Shown here piece after piece: positions 52,828-62,164 of a DNA stretch of 64,000 nucleotides. A program made the position numbers and the translations under genes. This DNA is from Flavitalea sp966112615 (GTDB lineage: Bacteria > Bacteroidota > Bacteroidia > Chitinophagales > Chitinophagaceae). The DNA lies in NCBI GenBank assembly GCA_966112615.1, contig CBHWDO010000016.1, positions 1-64,000 on the forward strand, given 5' to 3'. Below the pieces are notes generated by a model that did not search any database, was not told where the DNA came from, and saw only the letters and a program-made list of their open reading frames with translations. Position 1 is the stretch's first letter. Each line of letters opens with the position of its first letter.

Positions 52828-55193
52828 TATTCAGTATATGAGGATTGAGGAATATCACTTGCCAGACATTTCATCTGCGCATATTTCAAATCAAAAGAGC
52901 TGGTTGAATTAGTAGTTTCCAATACCGATGAAGCTGCAGGAAAAACGCTGTCAGCATCCTGCTTTGATACAGGGACCCACTTTCTCAACTCACACTCGGC
53001 GCTTTGATCCAGTAGCGGCTTATACATCAGTTTCATCAGCTGCCATCTTTGACCACGGCAGATGATATGTTCCCTGTGGAACCAGTTGGTAACATCAATA
53101 TTATTAAGCCGGAAATTGGTTGTATAGTACTGACCATTGCGCATGATGGCCATTCTTTGCAGATAAAACCTGCGAAGTAAGCCCTTGGCAAGTACTGCAT
53201 TTGGATAAGCGCCAATTCTTTCATCGCTGTAGGAAAGCACCGGATCATTTTCTCCTCCTGGCTGGTAGTTGACTGCAAACATGAAAGGATATGTGTTCTT
53301 CTTTTCGCTATCAAACACCCATCCCACACTACTTACAATGCCTTTATAGTAGGCCACCTTTGGGCTGAAAGTATTTTGCGCTTCGTCCCGGGAAGTGTTG
53401 CTGATATTTTCCGGTACCATACATATCATTTGCGGTGCCATGGCAGCATTGGAGCCAAGTCCTCTCCACTGATCAACATCATAATGCATCACAGGAGAAA
53501 AGAAGCGATTCCTGATCTCTTTTTTCCCTGATTTAAATCTATCTGGAAGAACATACTTTGAAGATGCCAGATCCGTTAAATATCGGTCCTGAATTACCTT
53601 AAGCAAACCATCGTTATTATCTTCTGCAAATCGGAAAATAACTTCCCTGTCATGATCGCTGAATGTCTCTACTACCGAATCAATGGAGATATCCTGCTTC
53701 TCGCTCCAATCGATGTGATCACCGTTAAAATACCCTCCCTGTGACTGGGAAAGATCATTGGTCAATGAGTATGGATGTGTTGGCTCAATGACAACCACTT
53801 TATTCACTGCATCTGTATTGATGCTTAGGTTGAACAGATCTATTACTCCCCGGAAAAAATCAAGGAACTTATGTTTTTTGAGGCCAGCATAATTCTGAAA
53901 GTCAATGGTGCCACCAAGAGGGATTTTAAAAAATTCCAATCCAAATTCTATTACTTCCGCTCGAATATTGGCCCTTCCAAGTCTCGTAGCATAGGTGTGC
54001 ATATAGAATTTCACGCTGATCACATCTCCTGGATTTACTGTGAACTTTCCGAATACATCTACCAGGTTGGCAAAATCATTCCTGCCTACACCACTTTTAC
54101 TGATTGCACAAATCAAATCCCCATTACCATTTTCTCCCGCTCGACCTGTAGTAATTCTAACACCATTTTTAAACCATTGTGCCCTTAACTCTGCATCACT
54201 GTCATAAGCTACCGTTGCATCAACCATAACCGAAAGCCGGAAAGTGGCTTCCAATGTGCCGTAATCAAAATTTTCAAGGTATTTCCATTTGCACTCTTTT
54301 TGAACAGAATCATAGCTATAAACTCCGTTATTATCAAAGGCCCCTCCACTATTGTCATTACTCACTTTCAGATCCCATATCCCTGTATAGCTACCAGAAT
54401 AGTACACACTTTCTGAGCTTTTAGCTTTAAAATCCAAGTTGTCAAGCCTGGTACCTTCACTGAACAGGAAGTTTCCCCAAGTCCATGGCATCACAAGTCT
54501 GCGGAAATAATCAGTATTGAAGAAATCAGACTGGATCTTGTAACCCACTGATTTGAATGCATTGAATATGATATAGTACATGCTCAGCGATGGCTTCATG
54601 TACTCTGGTTTCATGTTGTAATCGGTGATTTCAGTAGGATTCTGCTGCACCAGGTTTGAATATGCTGATGCCATTGGCTCTCCATACCTAACAGGAGCAA
54701 ATACATAAGGCTTATTGGGATTTTTGCCATCAAAAGACCAACTATCCACTACCCCAGCTTTATTAAATGGAAAGTTGATGTGCTTAAGGAAGTCAAACAA
54801 GGTTGCTTCTTTCAGATCAATGATCCAATCAGCATTGCCACCATAAAAATCGAATTGATAAGAAATGGGTTCTCTTCTGTGAACAGCAGCCTTTTGAATG
54901 GCTTTTCCTACCATCAGTTCAAGTCCATTAGCCTCTACTACAACCGGTTTATTGGATTTATAAGACTGATCAGCGGTCAAATCTTCCACCGAAACATTGT
55001 AAGATGAATTGGCGATGCGGTTATTATTGGCAGTGGCAGGGAAAGTATTGTTTAGAGATTCAGATGATTTCTTTCGTTCGAAATCCTCTCCATCTTCCAT
55101 CTGGTATTCAATACTGATCGGGAAGGTGGAAGGATCTTCGAGATCCATCTGCTGCCCATCAATCAACACCCTTATGTAATTTGTTTTTGGCAT
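52827..55193 (-). CDS. Large tail/baseplate-like phage protein
   Basis: 788 residues, strand-rich, soluble. Begins KTNYIRVLIDGQQMDLED; contains KESFQ-like motif-free repeats and a region FSDHDREVIFRFAEDNNDGL. Placed just before the tape measure gene, where baseplate hub or tail tip proteins lie. I do not recognise a family. Overlaps its downstream neighbour by one base. Confidence 0.6.
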   Translation of the reverse strand: MPKTNYIRVLIDGQQMDLEDPSTFPISIEYQMEDGEDFERKKSSESLNNTFPATANNNRIANSSYNVSVEDLTADQSYKSNKPVVVEANGLELMVGKAIQKAAVHRREPISYQFDFYGGNADWIIDLKEATLFDFLKHINFPFNKAGVVDSWSFDGKNPNKPYVFAPVRYGEPMASAYSNLVQQNPTEITDYNMKPEYMKPSLSMYYIIFNAFKSVGYKIQSDFFNTDYFRRLVMPWTWGNFLFSEGTRLDNLDFKAKSSESVYYSGSYTGIWDLKVSNDNSGGAFDNNGVYSYDSVQKECKWKYLENFDYGTLEATFRLSVMVDATVAYDSDAELRAQWFKNGVRITTGRAGENGNGDLICAISKSGVGRNDFANLVDVFGKFTVNPGDVISVKFYMHTYATRLGRANIRAEVIEFGLEFFKIPLGGTIDFQNYAGLKKHKFLDFFRGVIDLFNLSINTDAVNKVVVIEPTHPYSLTNDLSQSQGGYFNGDHIDWSEKQDISIDSVVETFSDHDREVIFRFAEDNNDGLLKVIQDRYLTDLASSKYVLPDRFKSGKKEIRNRFFSPVMHYDVDQWRGLGSNAAMAPQMICMVPENISNTSRDEAQNTFSPKVAYYKGIVSSVGWVFDSEKKNTYPFMFAVNYQPGGENDPVLSYSDERIGAYPNAVLAKGLLRRFYLQRMAIMRNGQYYTTNFRLNNIDVTNWFHREHIICRGQRWQLMKLMYKPLLDQSAECELRKWVPVSKQDADSVFPAASSVLETTNSTSSFDLKYAQMKCLASDIPQSSYTE

Positions 55194-55759
55194 CAGTTAC
55201 GCAGATTATATCTTTCGTGACTTAATTTGAATTGTAGGTTCACTTCATAGTAGAATCGATCATCCTCTTTTCGCAGCGGCATTTTCTGATCAATGATCAC
55301 GATCGGCAAATAACTGTCCGGCTGATTTTGGATTCCTTTCCATTCTATCCATGCGAGTGGTGAAGCAAATAACTCCTCAATCCATTCTCTATCCTCTTCA
55401 GTGTAATCGCAATTCCTGACCGTATAAGTTGAATTGGTCTTTACATTGAAGCGATTTATGCCGTGTACCTTTTTTTGAAGATCAATATTGGGAGCTGATT
55501 CGTAGCTGTCGCTCTTGTTTTCAGATTCAATGTTGACGATCTCAAAATTCATTGCATCAATGGCGCCAAGAGAATTGAGGAAATGAATACGGATATGATC
55601 TTCACTGCATACCTGAATAGTGTTCCAGGTACCGCTGACATGCTCTGTGAATGCTTCATCAGTCAGCACCACATGATAATCCTCTATATCGCGGAAATCG
55701 ATATCCGGAAACAAAGAGGCAAGATTTTTAGGACCATTCGGAATGTATATCGCTTTCAT
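55193..55759 (-). CDS. Small tail-tip-like phage protein
   Basis: 188 residues with regions typical of distal tail proteins in Bacteroidota phages: KAIYIPNGPKNLASLFPDID at the N-terminus and EVNLQFKLSHERYNLRN at the C-terminus. No catalytic motif. Shares one base with each neighbour. Confidence 0.5.
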   Translation of the reverse strand: MKAIYIPNGPKNLASLFPDIDFRDIEDYHVVLTDEAFTEHVSGTWNTIQVCSEDHIRIHFLNSLGAIDAMNFEIVNIESENKSDSYESAPNIDLQKKVHGINRFNVKTNSTYTVRNCDYTEEDREWIEELFASPLAWIEWKGIQNQPDSYLPIVIIDQKMPLRKEDDRFYYEVNLQFKLSHERYNLRN

Positions 55760-57306
55760 TAGTTCATAGTTGCATAGTAAGAGAATGAATTCTGGTAGTT
55801 CAGCTCAATGACCAGGTTATTTCCGGTTGCCACTGCATAAGGTGGAAATCCGGGAGTGCTTGGATTTGGAGCAGATCCGGCAGTATTCCACTGACTTGCT
55901 GTTGTGCTGTTGATCGCTGCTGCCAGCTTTGCTGCAATGGTTGAAGGTGTATCACCTGCAATGGCCGTCACCGTTACAGCACGGGAATAAACAGTGAGCG
56001 TAAACTTATTTCCTGCCGTCACATTGGCTCCGATCTGGAAATATTGTGTTCTGATACCACCCGGACCAGTGGAGGTCTCATTGAGCTTTATAATCGATGG
56101 TAACAGGCCGATGGTAAATGTTGTGCTTGCTGATGTTCCTGATACTCCATTAGCGCAAACAGGCTCAACCTGGATGGTATGCTCTCCTGCTGATAGATTT
56201 TCAATTCCGATCGGCGGAGCTGCTGCTGTGATCCATGGACCTCCATCAATTCGGTACCTGACTGTAGGAGGATCACCAATAGCATCCCAGTCTATACCAG
56301 CTGCTCCACTTCCCACCTGCGATGCTGTAAGGTTTTCAATGGAACTAGTACAAACGAATGTTACAGGATCCTGTACGGTAAATGATTGGGTTTTGGTTTG
56401 GCCAAGAGCACACTGGCACACTGGAACGACATCAATGGTATGATCCCCAATTTCCAGATTTTCCAAAGTGATCTGATTGGTTGGAGCAGCAAGCCAGACA
56501 CCCCCATCCAAACGATAGGAATAGCCGGCTGCTCCGGCGGCTGCAGGCCATGAAACTTTTACATTGGTAGTTGCGGAAAGTTGCTCTATGGTAAGTGCTG
56601 AAATAGTTGCAGTGCAAGGGATAGTAATGGATGATCTTGCCTGCCTGATCGTGCTTTGACCAACGAGCCTATATTTTAGTACCAGGTAATTCAAACAGAG
56701 ATTGCTATCCACGATCGCGGGAAAGAAATCAGAATCCTTTACAGTCAGGTAATTTCTGTCAGGTCTATGGGTAAGCGGATAACACTTGCTGTTCCATGCT
56801 CTTTTTTTGAAGGCCTCCAAATGCTGATCGAGATATTGATTATCCTCATGCTGAAGTGTAGCATTTACGATAAAAAACTCATTTGACTGATACCCATCTC
56901 CTGATACGGGAGCTTTCGTTCCGGTACCTTGAATAGGTTCTATTCCTTCAGGTTTGATAAATCCATCCGCATCATATCCACTTGATCTAAACCTACAGAA
57001 GGCCTTTGTCATTAAACCTGTTGCCTGAACAATTTCAGAATCTCCATTGAATGGAAGTACTTTCTTTAAATATTCCTGTGCTGCATCCTGGATATCGAAT
57101 TCCCAGAAAGAATAACCTTCGGAAACTGCCCAATACATTGTTTTGGAAAGTGTCTTGTAGTAAACATTTCCAAAATAAATATCACAGTAAACCACCGGAG
57201 GTCTTTGGCCGTTTGTGTTTTGAATTTCCACACGTAATGGAATAGGCCTGTAAGCAGCCCAAAGGGAATTAAGACCGGGTTCAGCTAATATGGAATTAAT
57301 AGGCAT
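55759..57306 (-). CDS. Tail protein with two fibronectin type III-like domains
   Basis: 515 residues. The N-terminal about 220 residues (RPIPLRVEIQNTNGQRPPVV ... MYWAVSEGYSFWEFDIQDAA) resemble tail proteins. Then two tandem FN3-like modules (about 230-305 and 315-390), each with a YRLDGGVW/YRIDGGPW strand and a GDHTIDVVPVC/GEHTIQVEPVC end. The C-terminus is strand-rich. Such modules often help bind the host surface. Confidence 0.65.
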   Translation of the reverse strand: MPINSILAEPGLNSLWAAYRPIPLRVEIQNTNGQRPPVVYCDIYFGNVYYKTLSKTMYWAVSEGYSFWEFDIQDAAQEYLKKVLPFNGDSEIVQATGLMTKAFCRFRSSGYDADGFIKPEGIEPIQGTGTKAPVSGDGYQSNEFFIVNATLQHEDNQYLDQHLEAFKKRAWNSKCYPLTHRPDRNYLTVKDSDFFPAIVDSNLCLNYLVLKYRLVGQSTIRQARSSITIPCTATISALTIEQLSATTNVKVSWPAAAGAAGYSYRLDGGVWLAAPTNQITLENLEIGDHTIDVVPVCQCALGQTKTQSFTVQDPVTFVCTSSIENLTASQVGSGAAGIDWDAIGDPPTVRYRIDGGPWITAAAPPIGIENLSAGEHTIQVEPVCANGVSGTSASTTFTIGLLPSIIKLNETSTGPGGIRTQYFQIGANVTAGNKFTLTVYSRAVTVTAIAGDTPSTIAAKLAAAINSTTASQWNTAGSAPNPSTPGFPPYAVATGNNLVIELNYQNSFSYYATMN

Positions 57307-57311
57307 CTTTC

Positions 57312-57485
57312 TTAGGGATGTTTTTGTATGATGATCTTGGTAAGCACTGTTTCAATGGCTGCACATATACCGTCCGTAATCCACGCACAGAACTTGGAGA
57401 CATTTTCACCTGATATGCGAAATACAGTGACCATGGCCAGTGTAACAGAAAGCAAGATGAAGGCTATGAAAAGCAGTAGTCTCAT
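57312..57485 (-). CDS. Small single-span membrane protein
   Basis: 57 residues from ATG 57485 (MRLLLFIAFILLSVTLAMVTVF), one N-terminal transmembrane segment and a short soluble tail. ATGA overlap with the stop of the upstream gene supports this start over 57554. Function unknown. Confidence 0.5.
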   Translation of the reverse strand: MRLLLFIAFILLSVTLAMVTVFRISGENVSKFCAWITDGICAAIETVLTKIIIQKHP

Positions 57486-57775
57486 AACTGAGTTATTTTG
57501 ACATTTGGGAATGAATTCCTTAAAGCATTTACAAAATCCTCTAATGACGTCCACACTCTTTTAGGCACACTACTGACATTTGTTTCAACCAAGTAACCAG
57601 GAACAGGATAGAGATATGCGTGCAATGCAGAAACTTCCCAGTTTCCTAAATGATCTTCTTTAAAACCCTTTCGTACTACTCTCCATGTATCGCCATCTTT
57701 TGTAATTACAATTTCGTTTAATGGAGTAATTGAAACTGTTACTGGACCTTTTTCTTTAATTGTAATTTGGCTCAT
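57482..57775 (-). CDS. Small phage protein of unknown function
   Basis: 97 residues, strand-rich with ITIKEKGPVTVSITPLNEIV and a C-terminal helix-strand (VWTSLEDFVNALRNSFPNVK). No known family seen. Confidence 0.5.
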   Translation of the reverse strand: MSQITIKEKGPVTVSITPLNEIVITKDGDTWRVVRKGFKEDHLGNWEVSALHAYLYPVPGYLVETNVSSVPKRVWTSLEDFVNALRNSFPNVKITQL

Positions 57776-57789
57776 ATAGATTCAGATTT

Positions 57790-58068
57790 TTAGTAAGAAC
57801 TTGAAATGACTAAATCGCCTTGCCCCTCTTCAAGATCGAAACCTCCCGGCAACTTCCCATTGCATTGCTCCTTTATGTATTTTCGAAAACAGTCTCCTGC
57901 TTCGTCTGCTGACTTATGGTTGCAATTACCTTCTGCACAATAGCCAATCGCTCTTACATTGCCATCATTCATAACTGTGTAACCCCAAGTGTTCTTAGGA
58001 TCTCCTTGTTTGGACCATTCTCCATTAGGAAGTTGATAGCGTTTTTCTCTTGCTTGATAATAGTTCAT
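57790..58068 (-). CDS. Small cysteine-containing phage protein
   Basis: 92 residues. Cysteines near the middle (GYCAEGNCNHKSADEAGDCF) and later EQCNGKLPGGFD hint at a zinc site. Overlaps the previous gene by ATGA. Unknown function. Confidence 0.5.
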   Translation of the reverse strand: MNYYQAREKRYQLPNGEWSKQGDPKNTWGYTVMNDGNVRAIGYCAEGNCNHKSADEAGDCFRKYIKEQCNGKLPGGFDLEEGQGDLVISSSY

Positions 58069-58553
58069 ATTGTTTCCGATTTTTCTTTTTGAAATCTCTC
58101 CTCCACGACAAAATCAATCCCGCTGGTCATGTAATCATCGAGCTTGGATTCATTTCCGACAAAAGCATTCTCGATCATGTTCTGACGGGATCCTGTTTTG
58201 GAAAACCTCTTGGAAGCCTGTGTACTCATACCTTCTTTCATCCATACCTTGATCGTTGCAGCTGCTGCTCCCATCGCTTCTTTCTCTGGAAGGCCTCTTT
58301 GCTTAAAATATTCCACCAGGAATGGGAACTGCTTCATCGAAGCACTCTTAGCAGGCACACCATCGTTTACGAACTTGGTATAATGAACTGCAAAGCCTTC
58401 CATCGTTTGAGTCTTACCATCATTGATCACTGTATAATCAAGTGAATCTTCCATGGCTCCAGTTAAATGGTGGCCCTGATCAATCATTTCCTTTTTAATG
58501 AACTGGTTGATTAGCCTTTCAGCGCCTGCATATATTTCTTCGATGGTTGTCAT
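58065..58553 (-). CDS. HK97 gp10-like head-tail/tail completion protein (candidate)
   Basis: 162 residues. N-terminal TIEEIYAGAERLINQFIK helix and later NDGVPAKSASMKQF with AAAATIKVWMKEGM fit the small tail-completion proteins often annotated gp10-like. Low certainty as the family is short and diverged. Confidence 0.45.
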   Translation of the reverse strand: MTTIEEIYAGAERLINQFIKKEMIDQGHHLTGAMEDSLDYTVINDGKTQTMEGFAVHYTKFVNDGVPAKSASMKQFPFLVEYFKQRGLPEKEAMGAAAATIKVWMKEGMSTQASKRFSKTGSRQNMIENAFVGNESKLDDYMTSGIDFVVEERFQKEKSETI

Positions 58554-58556
58554 GGC

Positions 58557-58817
58557 TTAGATTTGATCAAGTAAGGATGATTGCTTTTCCAATTCGATGA
58601 AAATATTTTGAAGCTGACGGTAATTATTCAGGATCCGCTCCATGCACAGACCGCAATCCAGCTTCTCGTTAGGCTCCACATATTCTTTCCAGACCTTAGC
58701 CAGATACATCATCGTAGGATCTGTAGTGGTTGCAATCGCTGTTTGAATGGAATTGGTCAGCAATATCTCCTTACGATATTCTGTAGGGATAAGCTGTGCT
58801 ATTTGGGTAAGATTCAT
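58557..58817 (-). CDS. Small helical phage protein
   Basis: 86 residues, helical, with a CGLC pair (KLDCGLCMERILNNYRQLQN). Length and place suit a small connector or chaperone protein, but no homologue can be named. Confidence 0.48.
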   Translation of the reverse strand: MNLTQIAQLIPTEYRKEILLTNSIQTAIATTTDPTMMYLAKVWKEYVEPNEKLDCGLCMERILNNYRQLQNIFIELEKQSSLLDQI

Positions 58818-59014
58818 ACGAGTTTCACTTTAAAATATTCAGCAACTTTTTTCTTTATTCTGTCGGGCTTCATATGCGGGAACTTCTTTCGAAGTTTCAC
58901 TGCATAGGCTTTCATTGCTTCAAGCTTTTCAGCCGGAACAGTCATTTCAATAGGTTCTGATTTCTTTTCCTTTGTTTCGGTCATTTCTGGCAGGTAACAT
59001 GATCCTGTTTGCAT
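58814..59014 (-). CDS. Small charged phage protein
   Basis: 66 residues from ATG 59014 (or 56 from 58984), three bases behind the stop of the 29-residue ORF. Lys/Glu-rich N-terminus, then AMKAYAVKLRKKFPHMKPDR and IKKKVAEYFKVKL, helical and basic, so it might bind nucleic acid. Unknown function. Confidence 0.45.
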   Translation of the reverse strand: MQTGSCYLPEMTETKEKKSEPIEMTVPAEKLEAMKAYAVKLRKKFPHMKPDRIKKKVAEYFKVKLV

Positions 59015-59016
59015 TG

Positions 59017-59106
59017 TTAGGTGAATTTTATGATTACATAAATCAGCACCGTTCCCCATACAAGAAGAGCGAGTGCTGCGGATAATATGATTTTAAAGAG
59101 GCGCAT
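59017..59106 (-). CDS. 29-residue membrane peptide
   Basis: ATG at 59106 forms TAATG with the stop of the beta-helix gene. The peptide is one hydrophobic helix (IILSAALALLVWGTVLIYVI) with a basic start (MRLFK). It closes the gap between two genes in a gap-free operon. Could be a small membrane protein or a decaying one. Confidence 0.4.
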   Translation of the reverse strand: MRLFKIILSAALALLVWGTVLIYVIIKFT

Positions 59107-60794
59107 TATTGAATCCTCCGAAAATTTGTTCCGTTTGTATAAAAAGTCAACTGCGATCCTGGACCAACAGTATTGTAGGAAGTACTTGGATTTTCGTAAA
59201 CCGTTGCCGATAAATTAAGATTGAATGAAGCCGATCCATTTCTGATGGTAATCTTTCGGTTACGATTCTTTGCGGGGTCAGGAAGGGTTACAGTCCTGTC
59301 GGCCGTTAAGGTGTTATAATAGTTAACGGTTAAGTTCCCAAATCCATTAGGGATAGTATAATTAGCATCAGCTACCTCAATGAAGACATCTGGATTTGTG
59401 ACATCTATAATAGGATTGGTAGCAGGTGCGACATATTGTATAGTGTCGCCTTTTGCAAGGAAGGATTTATTATTACTGATGGTAACATTAGAGAAGGAAT
59501 CAGTCAAGTGCCCCATCCAGTAAGTACCTGCGTAAATTTTATTATCGGAAATATCAATATCACCAGATCCACTTAAAGCTTGCATTCGGAAGCCATACCC
59601 CATACTCCATATCTTATTCCCTATAAATCGGGAATTTTTAATCTTACCAGGAGAGCCGTAGGCACCCACAAAAATCGCAGAACTATTCCCAGTAGCAAGC
59701 CTGGTATCAACGGAATTATAAAGCACGTCAATACCAGATACAGGTACACTATCTCTACCACCCGCGTAAATTCCAGCATTATTAACTCCCCAGGTCTTTA
59801 CATCGTTAAATGCTATAGTTGTTTCAATTCCGCTGTTAGGAAAGTCTATAGAATTAATGCTTGATGTAATGGCGATATTTCCTCCGTCAATCTGGTTGGC
59901 GATAATCTTATTCCCGTAACCGTTTAACTCTATACCGCTTCGTTGGCTCCCTACCCCTCCTACCATATGGTTGAATGAGAATGTCGAGTTTACAAGTTGG
60001 CCAGATATCCCGTTACCTCCAAGTGTATCATCCTCCATGTAATTGTGAGAAATATTCCAGTCATACATATAGGCTCCGGCAGTCTCAATACCAAATTGCT
60101 TACCCTTGCTGTTCTTGAAGATATTACTGATAATATTTACCCCTGTAACAGGGATAACAAAGCCGCTTATAGCACACTTAGAAGAATCGAGTTGAGCGTA
60201 ATCTTCAAATCTGTTCTTTAAGATATTTATAGAGCTGCCGCCAAATAACTGCATAGCATGAGAACCGTCATCTCTGAATTTGCAATTAACAATATCAACT
60301 TCTTTGCATTGGTTGAGATATAAACTTGCCCTGCCTTTGCTCGAAGTGAATGTTACATTATCGAATGTCAGCTTTGTACACTTCTGAAAATTTATACCCC
60401 AAATCTGCGCACCCGTATTGCCTTGCCTGTTTGAATTGATCTTAATATTTCTGAATGTAATATTTGTATAAGCGCTATCATCCCCCTGAAACATATATCT
60501 TGGAGAGGTAGTTCCATCCGTTAACTTAAACTCTGTCGCATCCCCTTCTCCTTCGATTGTAAGGTTAGATCTTACTTTTAGGTTTGGCCCAATAAGATAT
60601 ATGCCGATTCGGAACCTGAGTATTTTTTTTATTGAAGCAGCATAATTTATCGCAGCCTGGATCTTTGCCGTTTCATCGGTGCTATCTCCCTTAATGCCAA
60701 AATCCTCTGAATAAAGAGGACCGGATTTGCGAAGGACTTGCCCTTCCAGCAGCAAAGGAACCAGAGCCAAAACCAATATGACTAACCTTCTCAT
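59106..60794 (-). CDS. Exported pectate-lyase-like beta-helix phage protein
   Basis: 562 residues. Signal peptide MRRLVILVLALVPLLLEGQ. Residues about 30-440 form a parallel beta-helix (GPLYSEDFGIKGDSTDETAK is the usual opening; repeats such as FRNIKINSNRQGN and LTFDNVTFTSSKG). The C-terminal 90 residues (NTLTADRTVTLPDP; NLNLSATVYENPST) match the end of the fibre-like protein at 37676-38857. It could be a tail spike that cuts or binds polysaccharide, though no catalytic residues can be placed with confidence. Confidence 0.72.
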   Translation of the reverse strand: MRRLVILVLALVPLLLEGQVLRKSGPLYSEDFGIKGDSTDETAKIQAAINYAASIKKILRFRIGIYLIGPNLKVRSNLTIEGEGDATEFKLTDGTTSPRYMFQGDDSAYTNITFRNIKINSNRQGNTGAQIWGINFQKCTKLTFDNVTFTSSKGRASLYLNQCKEVDIVNCKFRDDGSHAMQLFGGSSINILKNRFEDYAQLDSSKCAISGFVIPVTGVNIISNIFKNSKGKQFGIETAGAYMYDWNISHNYMEDDTLGGNGISGQLVNSTFSFNHMVGGVGSQRSGIELNGYGNKIIANQIDGGNIAITSSINSIDFPNSGIETTIAFNDVKTWGVNNAGIYAGGRDSVPVSGIDVLYNSVDTRLATGNSSAIFVGAYGSPGKIKNSRFIGNKIWSMGYGFRMQALSGSGDIDISDNKIYAGTYWMGHLTDSFSNVTISNNKSFLAKGDTIQYVAPATNPIIDVTNPDVFIEVADANYTIPNGFGNLTVNYYNTLTADRTVTLPDPAKNRNRKITIRNGSASFNLNLSATVYENPSTSYNTVGPGSQLTFYTNGTNFRRIQ

Positions 60795-61384
60795 AAGTCG
60801 CCAGTATTTATATTTTGAATTGATTGATCAGTGTATGTCTGAAGATCACACCCGGTAAATAAACTCGCTGCAAATTCAAGTCTCACACCGCTTGCCCTGT
60901 CTACTCCAACATTGCTGATGGGATCAATGACCTTTCTTCCAGGATCCAACCGGAAAGCAAAGTTTTGAAGGGAATCTCTTTTCTCCACTTTCTTCAAGAC
61001 ATTTAAAAACTCCACTGCTGCCCTTCTCATCTGTACCCAATCTTCAGTTATAGGACGAGTGGATGTTTGTGTGTTGGAGTTGAGAGCCTTAACCTGTCCA
61101 ACTCCATTATAAAAAGTGGTGGTAAGGAAGAACATCACAATACGGTATTCTTCCCACTCTCCATTTTTTTCAGTAAATGATGCAATGCTCCTTGGTGGCA
61201 TCATGAGAGCCAAAGGATATTTCTGCCCCGGTACCGTCTTAACAGCATCCTCTATCACCTCTCCCAACTGTTCAAAATTGATTTCCACTCCATATTTTGG
61301 ACACAGATAAAGCCTTCCTTCAATATCAGAAGAAGCCTTCAGGATCTTGGTGAACAAGGATTTTATGTAACGGTAGGTGCTCAT
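60791..61384 (-). CDS. Phage protein of unknown function, head-tail joining position
   Basis: 197 residues, soluble, mixed fold (RYIKSLFTKILKASSDIEGR; EEYRIVMFFLTTTFYNGVGQ). Sits two genes upstream of the small tail genes. Proteins of similar length here often close the tail, but this is not shown. Confidence 0.48.
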   Translation of the reverse strand: MSTYRYIKSLFTKILKASSDIEGRLYLCPKYGVEINFEQLGEVIEDAVKTVPGQKYPLALMMPPRSIASFTEKNGEWEEYRIVMFFLTTTFYNGVGQVKALNSNTQTSTRPITEDWVQMRRAAVEFLNVLKKVEKRDSLQNFAFRLDPGRKVIDPISNVGVDRASGVRLEFAASLFTGCDLQTYTDQSIQNINTGDL

Positions 61385-61390
61385 TTCAGT

Positions 61391-61672
61391 TTATCTATTT
61401 TCGTTTTTAAGCTTCTCGATTTTCTGCTGGAAAATATTCTGATCCTTTTGCTCACTTTCTGTATTTGATTCTTCAAATGGATCCACTTCCTTGGAATTAA
61501 ATACACTGTAGAAGTAGCCAAACCAAGCTAAAGCGATTAAGGCTATCACAATACCCCAAATAATATCTGGTGCATTAAATACCTTTAGTGTTGTTAGATA
61601 AAGAACAGTAGCTGCAACCGGAGGTTTTTTTGCAATTGCACCGAGGGTTATCACTTTCTTTTCCTTTCCCAT
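61391..61672 (-). CDS. Small membrane protein
   Basis: 93 residues. Basic start (MGKEKK), one strongly hydrophobic segment (IIWGIVIALIALAWFGYFY, about residues 38-56) perhaps preceded by another, and a charged coiled C-terminus. Function unknown. Confidence 0.48.
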   Translation of the reverse strand: MGKEKKVITLGAIAKKPPVAATVLYLTTLKVFNAPDIIWGIVIALIALAWFGYFYSVFNSKEVDPFEESNTESEQKDQNIFQQKIEKLKNENR

Positions 61673-61673
61673 C

Positions 61674-62153
61674 TTATGCCTCCCCTTTTACAGGTGACAA
61701 AGGACCGCGATCTCCAGCGGCTGTTTTCTTCATGCGATCTTCCATAGCAATGCGCTCCTGGATATCTGTTCTGATCTTCTCAACCTCATCATTATATGAT
61801 TTCACATATTCCATTGATTCAACCATCAGAGCAGCATAATTGGTCAGGTTGGTATGCTGAAGATCAAAAGCACTTCTCATCTCCAAATTGTTGCTCAATA
61901 CCGCGAATTCAAAGAAGGTCAGCGAATAATCATCTCCGGATGGATCTTTCTTCACCAGGTTCATGAACACATCCGCACTTACTCCAAGGGAATGAGGAGA
62001 GGCAAAGAATAAAGCCAACTTTGATTTGTGCCTCCAATTCACTGAAAGCTTCTCTACCGGAAATTGTTTGGTCATTAACTCATCATGGAAAGCTTTATTC
62101 AGCCTTTCGATTACTGATGGTTGATGTTGTACTGGTTTAAATTGCTCTTGCAT
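61674..62153 (-). CDS. Phage protein of unknown function
   Basis: 159 residues, helical. Text such as VSADVFMNLVKKDPSGDDYSLT and EEKIRTDIQER-like C-terminal helix is seen; no membrane segment. Follows an FN3-like gene. Unknown role. Confidence 0.5.
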   Translation of the reverse strand: MQEQFKPVQHQPSVIERLNKAFHDELMTKQFPVEKLSVNWRHKSKLALFFASPHSLGVSADVFMNLVKKDPSGDDYSLTFFEFAVLSNNLEMRSAFDLQHTNLTNYAALMVESMEYVKSYNDEVEKIRTDIQERIAMEDRMKKTAAGDRGPLSPVKGEA

Positions 62154-62164
62154 ATTTGTGTAGT

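Noticed and set aside
55994..56443. 149-residue + strand ORF
   Set aside because: Mirror of the fibronectin-type repeats on the - strand; repetitive composition explains its length.
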